This document shows positions 1 through 10,708 of a DNA stretch of 18,125 nt, one piece after another. The stretch lies in the NCBI GenBank assembly GCA_905182985.1, contig CAJJDN010000050.1:564163-582287 (forward strand). The letters run 5' to 3'. Within the stretch, counting starts at the first letter, position 1. Every line of letters begins with the position of its first letter. The DNA is from Paramecium sonneborni (taxonomy: Eukaryota > Ciliophora > Oligohymenophorea > Peniculida > Parameciidae). The notes beneath the pieces were generated by a model that saw only the letters and a list, made by a program, of their open reading frames with translations, was not told the DNA's origin and made no database searches. Both the position numbers and the translations under genes were made by a program.

Positions 1-471
1 AATATCCTTTTCTTTATCATTCTAATTTATTCTATTTACTTAAACTATTTAGAATATTCATGCAAACAACTTATGAATGAAAAAAATGATGGAATAAATG
101 AAATAAATAATAAATAAATTATAAAAACATTTGTAACAGAATGTACACAAACAAAATATGATAGAATATCAGGTCATTTTGTAACAGTAAAAGATGATCA
201 TAGTATACAATTGGAATAATTTAAAAAAATATACAAGTTGATTTAATAATTATAAAATTAACGACAGCTAAGTAGAGTAGATGCCACAGCCATAATTTGA
301 ACATAATGGATGTTTATCTTATTTTTCATATTGATAACCACTGAAGCTTTTTCAAAAATAATTAAAGTTGGTATTCCGATTTTATAATATATATGGTTAT
401 ATTTGATAGTAAAGCTATCTCTAGTAGACAATAAAAGAATTTAGAAAAATATGTATTAGCTCAGGCAATGA
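1..471 (+). pseudogene. Unrecognised degenerate ciliate-code reading frame
   Basis: Frame 1 is open from the first base to TGA at 469-471, with one internal TGA at 298-300, when TAA and TAG are read as Gln. The first possible start inside is ATG at 73, but the frame runs off the left edge, so the piece may be partial. The reading is rich in Lys, Asn, Gln and Ile, and a hydrophobic stretch (WMFILFFILITT) follows the TGA. I do not recognise a family. At this base composition open frames of about 100 codons arise by chance, so this is at best a remnant of a gene continuing into the overlapping frames downstream. Confidence 0.25.
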
Positions 472-1371
472 GAGATCTAACTTTGAAAAATAAAAAGAAT
501 TAGTATCCAGAAATATTGAACTCATTTAATAGAATCGAAAATTTTTAGATAAAAGTTAATGAGCATATTCTAATATCATAAAATATTTAAGCAAGTAAGT
601 AACCTAATAATCAGCTATCAGGATATAACAACTCAAAAAAAGGCAGAGATGAAATTTCACAGTTTTAGAGCAGAGCTGCCCTTCAAATATCAATATTTCA
701 CCAAAATTAGATAGTAAGTTTATGATAATTTAGTCCAGAGATTAAAAAGGTATTAATATATCATTTTATTTGATAAAAATCATTCATAAATCTAAGAATT
801 CTTTTTTTAATTGTAATTAAATGGCACAATATTAGGAGGAATTCTAGTTAAGAAGAATCATTTTAAAAATCCTAAACACAATTAACGATTTTTGTAATTA
901 CAACAAATAAAATGGATATTTATTGCATATTATGTTTATAGTAAATACTATGTTTAGAATATTATTAATATTCCCTCGTTGGATTAAAAGAAACTAAAAA
1001 ATTTTAGGTTAAAGATCTAGTGTTTGACAAAAGAAACCTATCAATCATATTTTAATAATAATAAAACTCTAGATGAAATAATCTAAATTTTTAATGATTC
1101 TATTACTAATTATGAGCAATAATTTGGCATAACCTCGAAGTATCGTTTTCATATTAAGTATTAGCTTAAATTTTTTTAGAATTAATATAAATCTCTGTTT
1201 TAACAATCATACAACATAAGATTATGATGCCATCTCTTGCATTGATTAAGGATATTATAGTGGTTTAAGAAGATTATTTAGATAGTATTTATTTCAACTT
1301 GATTTTAACTTCTTGTTTATATTAAAAATATAGATTTTCTAAAACTATGTCAGTACATTTAAGTAATGAAT
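345..1371 (+). pseudogene. Unrecognised degenerate gene, chain of overlapping frames
   Basis: Four open stretches follow one another in different frames under the ciliate code: 345-725 (frame 3), 722-1027 (frame 2, about 101 codons), a frame-1 stretch ending at TGA 1225-1227, and a frame-2 stretch running from about 1211 to about 1371. Successive pieces overlap by a few bases, as expected for one gene broken by single-base indels. Readable pieces include KYVLAQAMRDLTLKNKK and TLDEIIQIFNDSITNYEQQF. No motif of a known family was found. The alternative is chance open frames in AT-rich DNA, which are common when only TGA stops. Confidence 0.3.
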
Positions 1372-1469
1372 AACATTAAAAAAAGGAAGCAAAGGTTTTG
1401 GAACAATAAATACAGATGTTATTGTGTAATCTTCTTCAATTTAATAATTTAATAATTTATTTCACATGA

Positions 1470-1841
1470 ATAAAAATAAAAGCTTATAATATATATAAAG
1501 TTTTAGTATTCATTATATTTGAAGTGGATGCAAGAAGAATTAAACCCTCAAATGTTATTAATTTATCAATCCCCCCTTCCTTTACACTTATCCATTTATA
1601 AGCTTACAGTTTAATATTGTTTTGCATGATTGTATAACAAAAGTTGAGCGTTTATTTTCATTAAATATAAATTATTGAAGTTGTTTTAAATTTAAGATTA
1701 ATCACTCAAAAATATTACTATTTAATACATCAACAAATTCGGTTGTTTAGAAATATATAGATTGTTAGGTTTCGATAATCTCAAAGTCTTTCAAAAAAAT
1801 ATAATAATCTATTTTTCTTAGGTTTTAAATCCATATTTTGA
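1470..1841 (+). pseudogene. Unrecognised open frame, probably degenerate
   Basis: Frame 3 is open for 123 codons between TGA at 1467 and TGA at 1839 in the ciliate code. After the second TGA the reading continues in another frame (SKILVVQNKSYYKLALEI) to about 2022, suggesting a frameshifted relic rather than a finished gene. There is no convincing start codon and no recognised domain. Chance openness cannot be excluded. Confidence 0.2.
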
Positions 1842-2067
1842 CTTTTCTTACTCAAAAATTTTAGTTGTTTAGAACAAAAGTTATTATAAATTAGCTTTAG
1901 AAATTATTTTGATGAGATTGTTTATTATTGCATGGAGTTATTTTATAGATGATGGTTCTTTTAAATTAGTCAAACTGCTATTTAACTAATTTAAATGTAC
2001 AAAAATTATTAAATTAAGATGATCAGAACTATAAGTTTCATTTAGAAATTAAATTATTATTTTATTT

Positions 2068-2095
2068 TTTCATTGATTTGCGAGAATCAATGAAA
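2068..2095. repeat. Perfect inverted repeat, 11-bp arms with 6-nt loop
   Basis: TTTCATTGATT (2068-2078) is followed by the loop TGCGAG and the exact reverse complement AATCAATGAAA (2085-2095). It could form a small hairpin in RNA or single-stranded DNA. There is no adjacent gene with a defined end, so no terminator role is claimed. Confidence 0.6.
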
Positions 2096-2239
2096 TATTG
2101 AAGATTAAAAATTTGATATAAAAAGGAACCACTTGAGAATGTTAATAATGTTAAAAGAGGTAGTTTGAAACCTTCAATATTATTTGATAAATTTAAGAAA
2201 AAATCATTTATTTAAGAGAGGTTTTTCAAGAAGAGAAAA

Positions 2240-4406
2240 CAAAATAAAGGTTATTAAGTCAACTTTTAAAATATAACACTTTTTTAGAATCAGTAGGTAT
2301 ATATTGATTAAATAAGGATTATTTAATTGAATACAAGGATTTTCCTAATCTCTAAACATTGATTGTATAGAAAATAGAATTCATTGAATTTTTTAAAGAT
2401 CTCAACTAATAGGAGGAGAACAATGTAAATTTTATATTTATAGCTTAAATAAATTACTGCATTATTGCCAAATATACTATGACTGACTAAAGTGAATCAG
2501 AATATAATTAGTTATAAACATAGGTTTTTAAATTATGCCATTCTTTCTCTTTAGATTTATTTAGAGGGGCTGAAATATATATTTAAAAAAAAATTCTTAA
2601 TTCTTTTACTATGTTAAAATGGACTGTTATCCAGTATTAGTACAAAATTATTGTTCCCATTAATTGTATTATTTATCTATTTTACTCAAGATTGTGTTCA
2701 CAAATCTAGTGAATAAATATTGCCCTTTACTAATTAAAACCCAACAACGCCTTCAAGTACACATAAATTCGTATTGTTAATACAGATTAAATAAAGTTTA
2801 ATCTAAAAACATAAATTTCATCAGTTTGAAGCAGATTTTCACTTCTTACATTCTTTTCTTATTCAGGGCGATAGGGTGTTCTGCAATATTTTTTTGAGAA
2901 GTATAATAACTTCCTTTAACTTATTGATTTATCACCTCTTAAATTTTTAGAATCAAGTTAATTCCATCATTTATAAATTGATTCTATAAACTCTTTCCAC
3001 TCATTGTTTTGCATTACTTTCAAATCACCTTTGAACCATTAAATATCTCAATTTTCTATTAGTATCACGCGTTCTTTTATTTATTTGATGTGCAAATAGA
3101 ACTATGATTTTTAACTTCATTAAATTTGGCATGATTTGCAGTCAGTCTATAAATTTCATTGATTCAAATACATTAGATACTATAACCTTTAAAAATATCT
3201 TTATCAATACTCCTGGTAATATATTCCTTTTAGGATTTACTTCAAAGTTGCCTACATTAAATTATAAGTGTAGACGAAATTATTTTTACAATTTAAAAAT
3301 TAAATAAATAATATATAAGTTANCAAAATAAAGGTTATTAAGTCAACTTTTAAAATATAACACTTTTTTAGAATCAGTAGGTATATATTGATTAAATAAG
3401 GATTATTTAATTGAATACAAGGATTTTCCTAATCTCTAAACATTGATTGTATAGAAAATAGAATTCATTGAATTTTTTAAAGATCTCAACTAATAGGAGG
3501 AGAACAATGTAAATTTTATATTTATAGCTTAAATAAATTACTGCATTATTGCCAAATATACTATGACTGACTAAAGTGAATCAGAATATAATTAGTTATA
3601 AACATAGGTTTTTAAATTATGCCATTCTTTCTCTTTAGATTTATTTAGAGGGGCTGAAATATATATTTAAAAAAAAATTCTTAATTCTTTTACTATGTTA
3701 AAATGGACTGTTATCCAGTATTAGTACAAAATTATTGTTCCCATTAATTGTATTATTTATCTATTTTACTCAAGATTGTGTTCACAAATCTAGTGAATAA
3801 ATATTGCCCTTTACTAATTAAAACCCAACAACGCCTTCAAGTACACATAAATTCGTATTGTTAATACAGATTAAATAAAGTTTAATCTAAAAACATAAAT
3901 TTCATCAGTTTGAAGCAGATTTTCACTTCTTACATTCTTTTCTTATTCAGGGCGATAGGGTGTTCTGCAATATTTTTTTGAGAAGTATAATAACTTCCTT
4001 TAACTTATTGATTTATCACCTCTTAAATTTTTAGAATCAAGTTAATTCCATCATTTATAAATTGATTCTATAAACTCTTTCCACTCATTGTTTTGCATTA
4101 CTTTCAAATCACCTTTGAACCATTAAATATCTCAATTTTCTATTAGTATCACGCGTTCTTTTATTTATTTGATGTGCAAATAGAACTATGATTTTTAACT
4201 TCATTAAATTTGGCATGATTTGCAGTCAGTCTATAAATTTCATTGATTCAAATACATTAGATACTATAACCTTTAAAAATATCTTTATCAATACTCCTGG
4301 TAATATATTCCTTTTAGGATTTACTTCAAAGTTGCCTACATTAAATTATAAGTGTAGACGAAATTATTTTTACAATTTAAAAATTAAATAAATAATATAT
4401 AAGTTA
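2240..4406. repeat. Direct duplication of 1,083 bp flanking a single N
   Basis: Bases 2240-3322 reappear at 3324-4406 (offset 1,084) with no difference seen, and the only base between them is the N at 3323. Sequence before 2240 and after 4406 is unique. The copy boundary coincides exactly with the N, which is the signature of two contigs whose overlapping ends were joined instead of merged. A real tandem duplication would not be expected to carry an ambiguous base at its junction. The same form occurs twice more in the window. Confidence 0.97.
2308..3322 (+). pseudogene. Unrecognised degenerate frame in the first duplicated block
   Basis: In the ciliate code frame 1 is open from 2308 to TGA 2710-2712 (134 codons). 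It then stays in one frame almost to the N at 3323 with only two more TGA codons, near 2830 and 3160. A piece reads IEYKDFPNLQTLIVQKIEF. An upstream piece in another frame (SLKPSILFDKFKKKSF) leads into it. The whole repeats at 3392-4406. I recognise no family. The standard-code frame of 67 codons at 3104-3307 and its copy at 4188-4391 lie in another frame and are not treated as genes. Confidence 0.25.
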
Positions 4407-4829
4407 CCATTATTTATTAATATTTTATATGATGAATCATCACTGCTAAATAATGAAATTTAGTTTATCCTCTATTGTTATATTTACAACACTATATTAA
4501 TTAAGAATAATTATTTTATTTTCTCTAAAAAATCTTAAAATTTTAATTTAATAATAGAATTTGATAATTAAAGTTCAGTATGTGAGATTATTCACAATGG
4601 ATAATACTTGATGATCAAACCATATCAAAAGTTTACTTTAAATAAGAAAAAGCTGAAAAGCCTTATTGGAAAGCTAAAAATTTCTAATTTATAAATAATA
4701 CTAAGTATTTTGTTGATTTTTATCAAAATTTATTAAGTTAATTTTTTTTTATTTTCTTCTTCTAAATTTGAATGACATGAGTTAAAAATTGATATCAATA
4801 TATTAATGTGGTTCTTTCTGAAAATATGA
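4407..4829. other. AT-rich sequence with no recognised gene
   Basis: This unique stretch just right of the first duplication contains short ciliate-code open pieces, for example one reading NGQYLMIKPYQKF near 4600, but no family, RNA gene or structured repeat that I can support. Confidence 0.4.
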
Positions 4830-5291
4830 ACAAATAATAATTTTAGATATCAAATTATATTCAAATTCAAAGCTGTAATCATTCAAACGATTTAGGCAAT
4901 ATTATTTTATTTTTTTGTTCCAATTAAATAGATTCAGCCTAAAAATTTTAAATTAAGAAAAAAATTATCTACAGATGACTAAAAGTCATAGTTGCCTCAA
5001 TTATTTGTGTCTGTTTCTTATCATTAATTTGAAAAATTAAATGTGAAAAGGATCGATAAAATTTCAAAAGAAGATGTGGTAAGAAGTAATGCAATGTTAA
5101 TATTTTGTTGTAAATAGTATACAAAAAGAGAAGAAACTAAAACTAAGAGTTATTCAATTTTTGTTTTTTATAAGAAATCTTAAATTTAATTAATTATTAA
5201 CCTAACATATTAAATGTTAATAGGTTATTTATCTTAATTAAGAACAAAGATGATAACGATGAAATGGAATAATACAGGAATTTATCTTTGA
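4830..5291 (+). pseudogene. Unrecognised 153-codon open frame in the ciliate code
   Basis: The frame is open from just after TGA 4827-4829 to TGA 5289-5291 when TAA and TAG are Gln. The N-terminal third is hydrophobic (AILFYFFVPI). The middle is charged and looks protein-like (KLNVKRIDKISKEDVVRSNA), followed by a Cys pair and a Lys/Glu-rich stretch. Just downstream another frame continues with DDNDEMEQYRNLSLNFQD, suggesting a frameshift near 5250. There is no clear ATG at the beginning and no recognised domain. It could be a remnant of a real gene or, less likely, a chance open frame. Confidence 0.35.
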
Positions 5292-6000
5292 ATTTCCAGG
5301 ATCTGATTCTATAACAATTTAAAATTATTAGAATAGTTTGAATTAATACAAAATAATAGGAAATAAAATCAATTACTATTATAGTTTCAGTTTTATGGAA
5401 TTAATTTTGTATTAAATAGTTTAGTTTCTTTTTTTGGATTATCATTTTATTAATTAAGTCAAGTCATAAGTAATAATAAAAGAAATGTATTTTCTTTATC
5501 CTTAAGTGGCGATATAAAAATCATCTGTATATTTAGTTGCTGGATTATAATAACTTAGTGTATTTATATATGATTTGATATTTAAAATAAATAGATTTTA
5601 TTTAAGCCAAACCATTAGTAGCATGCTATGAAAATAAAATTTTATTTAAAAATTTTTAAAATATTTGATAATTTATTTAAATTGTTTCCAGAATTAGCTA
5701 ATATTTTATAGAAAAGGAATTGAAAAAGATAATCAATTATAAAATCCATAATTGAATATACCTGATTTTAAAGGAAATACTAATAGTTAATTAAATATCC
5801 CTGATAAAGAACATAGACTTAGTTAATAAAGGATTAGAAATAGATGTTAATACAAGATTATAACATGTTTCTCATAAAAGTTATCTAGCTTTTTTTTGTA
5901 TCATACATTATCAAAATAAAATTCAAAATATGCTATTTTGAAGAAAGAAACGAATCATCCTGAATAATTCTTATTAGAGAAGGATAACATTTTTAATCCA
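5292..6000. other. Very AT-rich sequence with no recognised gene
   Basis: Short ciliate-code open pieces are present in several frames, but none is recognisable. No RNA gene, tandem repeat or strong inverted repeat was noticed. Confidence 0.35.
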
Positions 6001-6405
6001 CTCTTAAGAATTAAGATAATATGGTTTCATTTTGCCTAAGTAGAAATTTTGAAAGATTGGTAACAATTAAGAAAGTCAATAATATGATCTTGAAATTTGG
6101 ATAGTAATTGGTTTAGAAGAAAAAAGAAGATAAGAGCGTCATTTTTAATTATCTTTTTCTAAATGATTAACTTATAAAGTATTTATAAAACAATAATAAA
6201 AACTATATAAAAAATGTTTTATTTCATGGAAGTTGCTTATGGGCATTACCAGAATATCCTATTTGATAAATTGATTTTCTATTTAGTTTATAAGATTGGT
6301 GGAAATTATGAATGCATTGTAGATATAACCTACTCTATAAGTCATTTAGTCGCAGGAACACTATGTTGTATTTTCTCCACTATCAACTTCAGCAAGGGTT
6401 GAAAT
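6000..6405 (+). pseudogene. Unrecognised degenerate coding stretch
   Basis: Two overlapping plus-strand frames are open here in the ciliate code. One starts near ATG 6020 and runs to a TGA near 6269, including IFNYLFLNDQLIKYLQNN and FHGSCLWALPEYP. The other runs from 6094 to TGA 6400-6402 and includes GNYECIVDITYSISHLVAG. The first looks more protein-like to me, but I cannot assign a family to either. Their overlap is compatible with a frameshifted relic. Confidence 0.25.
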
Positions 6406-6590
6406 AATCAATTTTAAATTTTAAGAATAATTTTGTTCTTGTTATATTATGATCATTAAGACTTTAGAGGGTTTTTATTTGCAACTAGAGTATTTGCTCG
6501 ATATAAAGTGAGAGATATGGTAATATTTTTTTGTGAATATAATGCAGATACTTTAAAAAAATAATTGTGTAATTGAACTTTTAGATAAAT

Positions 6591-6604
6591 TATATATATA
6601 TATA
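6591..6604. repeat. TA dinucleotide run (7 units)
   Basis: Seven uninterrupted TA units sit between degenerate coding remnants. Simple slippage sequence with no function inferred. Confidence 0.8.
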
Positions 6605-6920
6605 ATTAATATAATTTTATAATGAAGTTTGTATAGATATTTTTTTTGATGAGTATTTAACAAATATTAATTTAAGTTCATTATGTTCACTTACACAAAT
6701 TTTTGAATATGATGGCTCTGTGAAATCAACAATTGAAGAATCAAACACAAAAGTTTTAAATAATATCTATAGTTCTAAATTTGGATCTGATAAATGTTGA
6801 AAAATAAAGGGAATATGTTTTAAATGATTTAGTTTTAATTTACATCATATTCTAGTTATCCTTTTAGCGTTTAAAAACTTTGTTAAATGGTTTCAAATAA
6901 ATTTATCAATGAGGGTATAT

Positions 6921-7770
6921 AATTGTGAAAATTAAGAATTGGAAATGTAATGTTATTATAATCAAAAAAAATTGTAATTATGTTCATGAGTCGATTGTAA
7001 ATGTATGTATCGTTCATGTTAAACTGCACCAAAATATATTAGAACAAATATAGCATGTCAACAATATTTTTAAAATTGTACATTTGATGTAGAGGGAAGT
7101 TTGAGATTTAAAACATAATGTAATGATGTAACAATTAAGGAATCATGTATAATTTAATATAATATATTTATATATAAAATGCAGGATCATTATGATTTTG
7201 GAATGAACAGTTATATGTATATAATATATATAAAATTTTATAAAATATTTCTGTATTTTAAAGGATGTGAAAACTCAAATTATTATTTGTTTTTACAATT
7301 TTAGATAATTTTGTTCTTATTTATTGGAGGATGTATGAGTATTTCTGATGATTCAAACTATGATTTTGAAGAGAGTTGTTAAATAGATACAAATATAATA
7401 AATGTTTTCGGACTGGTTAACTTGTGTATTATTTACATTTCAAAATGCTCATTTTGAATTTGTTGTTACTCATGAATAATATGCTATTACAAAAAAAGAT
7501 TGCACGGTTAATAATACTACTTGTAAAGGTTGTTCAGAAAGAACATGTGATAATGGTCCTAATACCACAATAACATTTTATCAAAAATTATGATTGTAAT
7601 AAATATAAAGAAGGTTGCATTACAAAATTAAGAGGAGGATAAAAGTTGTTAAATGAATGTAACTGAATTCAATTAATTAGTATTAGAAGAACTACATGAA
7701 CTGGTTAAATTTGTGGCAGGTTAGGAGTTGCTTGTTCTGACAAAGCTTGTTTTAATACACCTTTATCCAT
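6921..7770 (+). pseudogene. Decayed Paramecium surface-antigen-like Cys-rich repeats
   Basis: Three plus-strand blocks carry the periodic Cys pattern of Paramecium surface antigen (immobilization antigen) repeats in the ciliate code. Block 1 (6921-7148) is a single frame of 76 codons with ten Cys and one TGA at 6987-6989; it includes CQTAPKYIRTNIACQQYF. Block 2 (about 7480-7670) includes CTVNNTTCKGCSERTC and, after a frameshift near 7590, DCNKYKEGCITKLRGG. Block 3 (about 7712-7770) includes CGRLGVACSDKACFNTP. In the family such repeats form disulphide-rich ectodomains of GPI-anchored coat proteins. TGA codons, frameshifts and disordered sequence between blocks show this copy is dead. It ends abruptly against an opposite-strand kinase fragment. 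Assignment to the family is by pattern only; another Cys-rich ciliate surface protein remains possible. Confidence 0.72.
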
Positions 7771-8080
7771 CAGACCAGAAGATCTAGTGATAAATCCTCC
7801 TTTAATTGGTTCAGCACCACATTCAAAGTCACAAATTTTGATTTCCAATTTCTTATCTAAAAGAATGTCTTAGAGACAATAGATCTCATTGACATTTTAG
7901 CCCAAGCATCGAGAAACCCTTTTAAATTACTTCTTTTAAGTATGTTATTTTATAATTAATAGTGGCAATCCAATATATTTAGAAAATTTTTATATTAGTT
8001 AGCAAGTGTAAATTTTACGAATCAAATCCTTCATCAGCACTTAATTAATTCTTTTATAAAAGTATTCATTCAGAAATTAT
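7765..8080 (-). pseudogene. Decayed protein kinase fragment (catalytic and DFG loops)
   Basis: Minus-strand reading in the ciliate code gives a catalytic-loop-like segment followed, after a one-base frameshift, by DILLDKKLEIKICDFECGAE. This matches the eukaryotic kinase pattern HRDLKPxNILLD...IKICDFG. The HRD codons (7883-7891) read CAA TGA GAT, so His is Gln and Arg is a stop. The DFG codons (7822-7830) read DFE. Both lesions destroy catalysis. Upstream (higher coordinates) the frame stays open to about 8080 but the N-lobe is not clear. The P-loop and C-lobe are missing, and the fragment meets the end of the Cys-rich block at about 7765. It is probably a relic of one of the many ciliate Ser/Thr kinases; the subfamily cannot be told. 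Confidence 0.7.
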
Positions 8081-8699
8081 ATTTGATCAGAATAATTATA
8101 TAGAATTTATTAAATCATTGTATACAAAAATGAGTAAAAATAGTCTATCTTAGAAGAATCATTTTCTTATTCAGGATAACACTACTGTAACTTTTAATCA
8201 ACATTTTATTAAGAATTTAATCCAAAGTATTAGCTACTTGTGATTATTTTCAATCAAATTAATTCTAGATAAAAAGATTAATAATTTGCATTAGGAAAAA
8301 TTAATTAATCTTATTCTATTTTTTTTCTTTATAAACGTTATTCTTTTGAGAATTTTTAGCTTAATTAATTTTGTAAATATTGATTTTTTTTGGATGTGAA
8401 CCCATTTGTATCATTAAACTTATTCACTGTCTTTTTAAATCTTTATCTATGACTAAAGTGAATTTTATCTAATTTATAATTTATTATTTATTGTATTTCA
8501 TTGGTTTACACTAAAAAGTAGTAGATGATAGAGATAAAATAGCTATTGATAAATTAATGGAAACATTCAGTATGAAAAAAATGTAAACAAGGAGTTGATA
8601 TCTTATTTTAATAATTATTACAACAATGCATATAATGATTTCCATTATGGATCAATAAATTATTAATTCACTTAATAATTAAAATTAATGATATTATAC
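8081..8699. other. AT-rich gap between kinase and eEF2 relics, no gene recognised
   Basis: Short ciliate-code open pieces occur on both strands, such as VVDDRDKIAIDKLMETF on the plus strand near 8530, but nothing that I can assign. The eEF2 similarity does not visibly continue here. Confidence 0.35.
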
Positions 8700-9771
8700 A
8701 TAATCAAAGGTCTTTAGGATTACATTCATAGATTAAGCTATGGCATCAAGGACATTCATATAGATTAGATGCTCTGTATTACTATGCTTCTCTATGAGAA
8801 GTTAAATGAGTTATAATCATGTCAAAGACAGTATCAGCAGCATTAAATCCATTTAGATATAACAGTTTTTTAAGAGATGTTTACCATTTTATTCTATTCC
8901 TTTTATATAAGTTTCAATCCTATAATAATGAACATCTTCTTGGCCATTTCCAAATACTTTCCATAACTGCATTAGCCAATATACATATAAGATCCCTCAT
9001 AAAGGAAATAAAAGCTCTATGTAATTACTTTCTTGAAGATCCTTCATTCTCCTTTCCCCAATATCTTACTCTCATCATCAAATAACCCATAATCTCTCTA
9101 TTCGTATTGATTTAGCAGCATAAGACAAAACTAATTTTGTGCATGAAAACCTGATCCAAATTGTGGTATAATTGTCCCTTTTTTTTTATTGATATGTTTG
9201 TATTATCATATTGGCATTATCAATAACTTTAACAAAGTTCTGATATTGATAATTTAATAGATTAATTATTACAACATAGTTTCACCATAATGTTATAATT
9301 CCAATATTGCTTTATCATTCTGATTGATTAACACAATTGTCTTTATCTTCTCTTACATAACTTATCTCAATACTGTTTCTGTCTGTCTATACACAGACTC
9401 TTTCAATTTAATGTATAATAACAAAGGTTCCATCAGTTACTCTAAGAGCAGCTGTTACTTCTAAACTAAAGTCTATATGCCCTGGAGAATCAATCCAATT
9501 GATCAAAAATTATTCCTTTATGTTTTTGTATTAATATCATATTTATAATGTAATCCTGTAGACTTTATTTTAATTCCACTTAATAACTCATGCTCGCTTA
9601 TGTCAGTCATTCTTTTATCTTCACTTTCTTTTAGATTTCAACCTGACAGAGTAAAGAATCTGTTATTGTTGACTTTCAAATATCGACGCGAGCAATGACT
9701 GATATGTTTGCTGAATTTTATTGTTTATCCATAATCTCTCTTATTTAATCAACAGTAAAGTTATCCATCAT
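8700..9771 (-). pseudogene. Translation elongation factor 2 (eEF2) pseudogene, N-terminal part
   Basis: eEF2 is the cytosolic GTPase that moves tRNA and mRNA through the ribosome. From ATG at 9771-9769 the minus strand reads NFTVDQIREIMD, then ISVIARVD. The P-loop is broken: the Gly codon before KST is TGA (9676-9678). Later pieces in shifting frames are GIKIKSTG (switch I region, Lys where the essential Thr should be), [18 protein letters not shown] (intact DxPGH), VCVQT, DKAILELQHYGETM, FVKVIDNANMIIQTYQ, FGSGFHAQ, AFISFMRD and AADTVFDMIITHLTSH followed by QQYRASNLYE. These are in eEF2 order and cover about the first 390 of some 840 residues. A 4-bp GACA duplication at about 9380-9388 causes one frameshift. 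Conserved Gln residues are TAA or TAG, fixing the genetic code. The remaining C-terminal domains are absent. The standard-code plus-strand frame at 8819-9085 is its antisense. Confidence 0.93.
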
Positions 9772-9837
9772 TTTTAATTTTATATTTTTTAAATTAAAAA
9801 ACAAATTATACTAAATTGCACTATTTAAGCTCTGATT

Positions 9838-9875
9838 TTCTGATAAATTCTAGTAATTCTGATAAATTCTAGTAA
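9838..9875 (-). promoter_or_regulatory. Perfect tandem 19-bp repeat upstream of eEF2
   Basis: TTCTGATAAATTCTAGTAA occurs twice in direct succession (9838-9856 and 9857-9875). Read on the eEF2 strand, each unit contains TAGAATTTATCAGAA. The proximal copy lies 66 nt before the eEF2 ATG. The same 15-mer is also doubled upstream of the gene at 13900. A promoter or upstream regulatory role is inferred from position and recurrence only. Confidence 0.6.
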
Positions 9876-10708
9876 AAAGATAATTCTTGATTAAAATTAT
9901 ATATTATTATTTATATAAATTATTATTTTTGAAATTTAAACTTAATATTATAATATTTCTAAGTTTTATAAACATTACGATCTAATACTTTACAAATCTT
10001 TTTTCAAAAATTACATAAATTTTTGTAATGAAAATTCACTTTCTTACCCATAACTAATCATCCTATCTTTTATCCATCATCTCAATTTTTACGATCTCTC
10101 ATTCGAAATATTATTAAATGTAATTATTTTGATTACTTATAATAATAAATATTTATTTTATTTATTTACATTTCCTCAAATTGAGTCATAATATTTATAT
10201 GGTTAATTTTTCTATTTTTCATTACCTAATGAATTTGATTAAAAACAATGCATAATTTAAGTTAATTAGCTTGACAAGTTTCTTCTTTTTTTTTTTGAGT
10301 TACTATCATTATCTATACTAAATATTATAGTATATATTATATTTTCGATCTCTCTTCGATAAACCTCATTAACACTATTCTGATGTATTTGAAGAAATTT
10401 CGATAATACATATCATATCTTAAAAAATTTACTGATGGAATGTCTATGAAATTGATTGAGAAGAGCATACATCGATTATCATGAAAATTCTTATCTGCAA
10501 ATAGTTATAATTAAAATACATAATTTGAGATAATGTTAAGTTAAGAAAACTAAATAGTTTAAAGAACATTTGTTTATTCTGAACAGTTACTAGAGATTCT
10601 TGGGTCCTTGTATTATTAAGTCATGATATAACGACGAATCTATTGACTTAGAAATTAAATCTAATATTCAGTTTTAGCGGATTAATTTAAATAAGAATAA
10701 GAATTAAT
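9876..10708. other. AT-rich sequence with no assigned gene
   Basis: Ciliate-code open pieces exist on both strands. The minus strand has a stretch from about 10620 down to about 10370 of over 80 codons (including TQESLVTVQNKQMFF). The plus strand has pieces (KTKQFKEHLFILNSYQRFL, then YNDESIDLEIKSNIQF) leading into the nucleotide-binding-domain relic at 10709. If the plus reading is right, 10440-10708 is the upstream part of that same dead gene. Confidence 0.3.

Noticed and set aside
937..944. TATAGTAA as an internal eliminated sequence end
   Set aside because: It fits the TAYAGYNR consensus of Paramecium elements, but I found no matching inverted end at a sensible distance, and such octamers are common in AT-rich DNA.
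3104..4391. Two identical 67-codon standard-code frames as genes
   Set aside because: They are the same sequence in the two copies of the first duplicated block, and the standard code does not apply here. No family match is visible.
8819..9085. Plus-strand 88-codon frame as a gene
   Set aside because: It is antisense to the eEF2 relic, whose minus-strand reading matches a known protein over the same bases.
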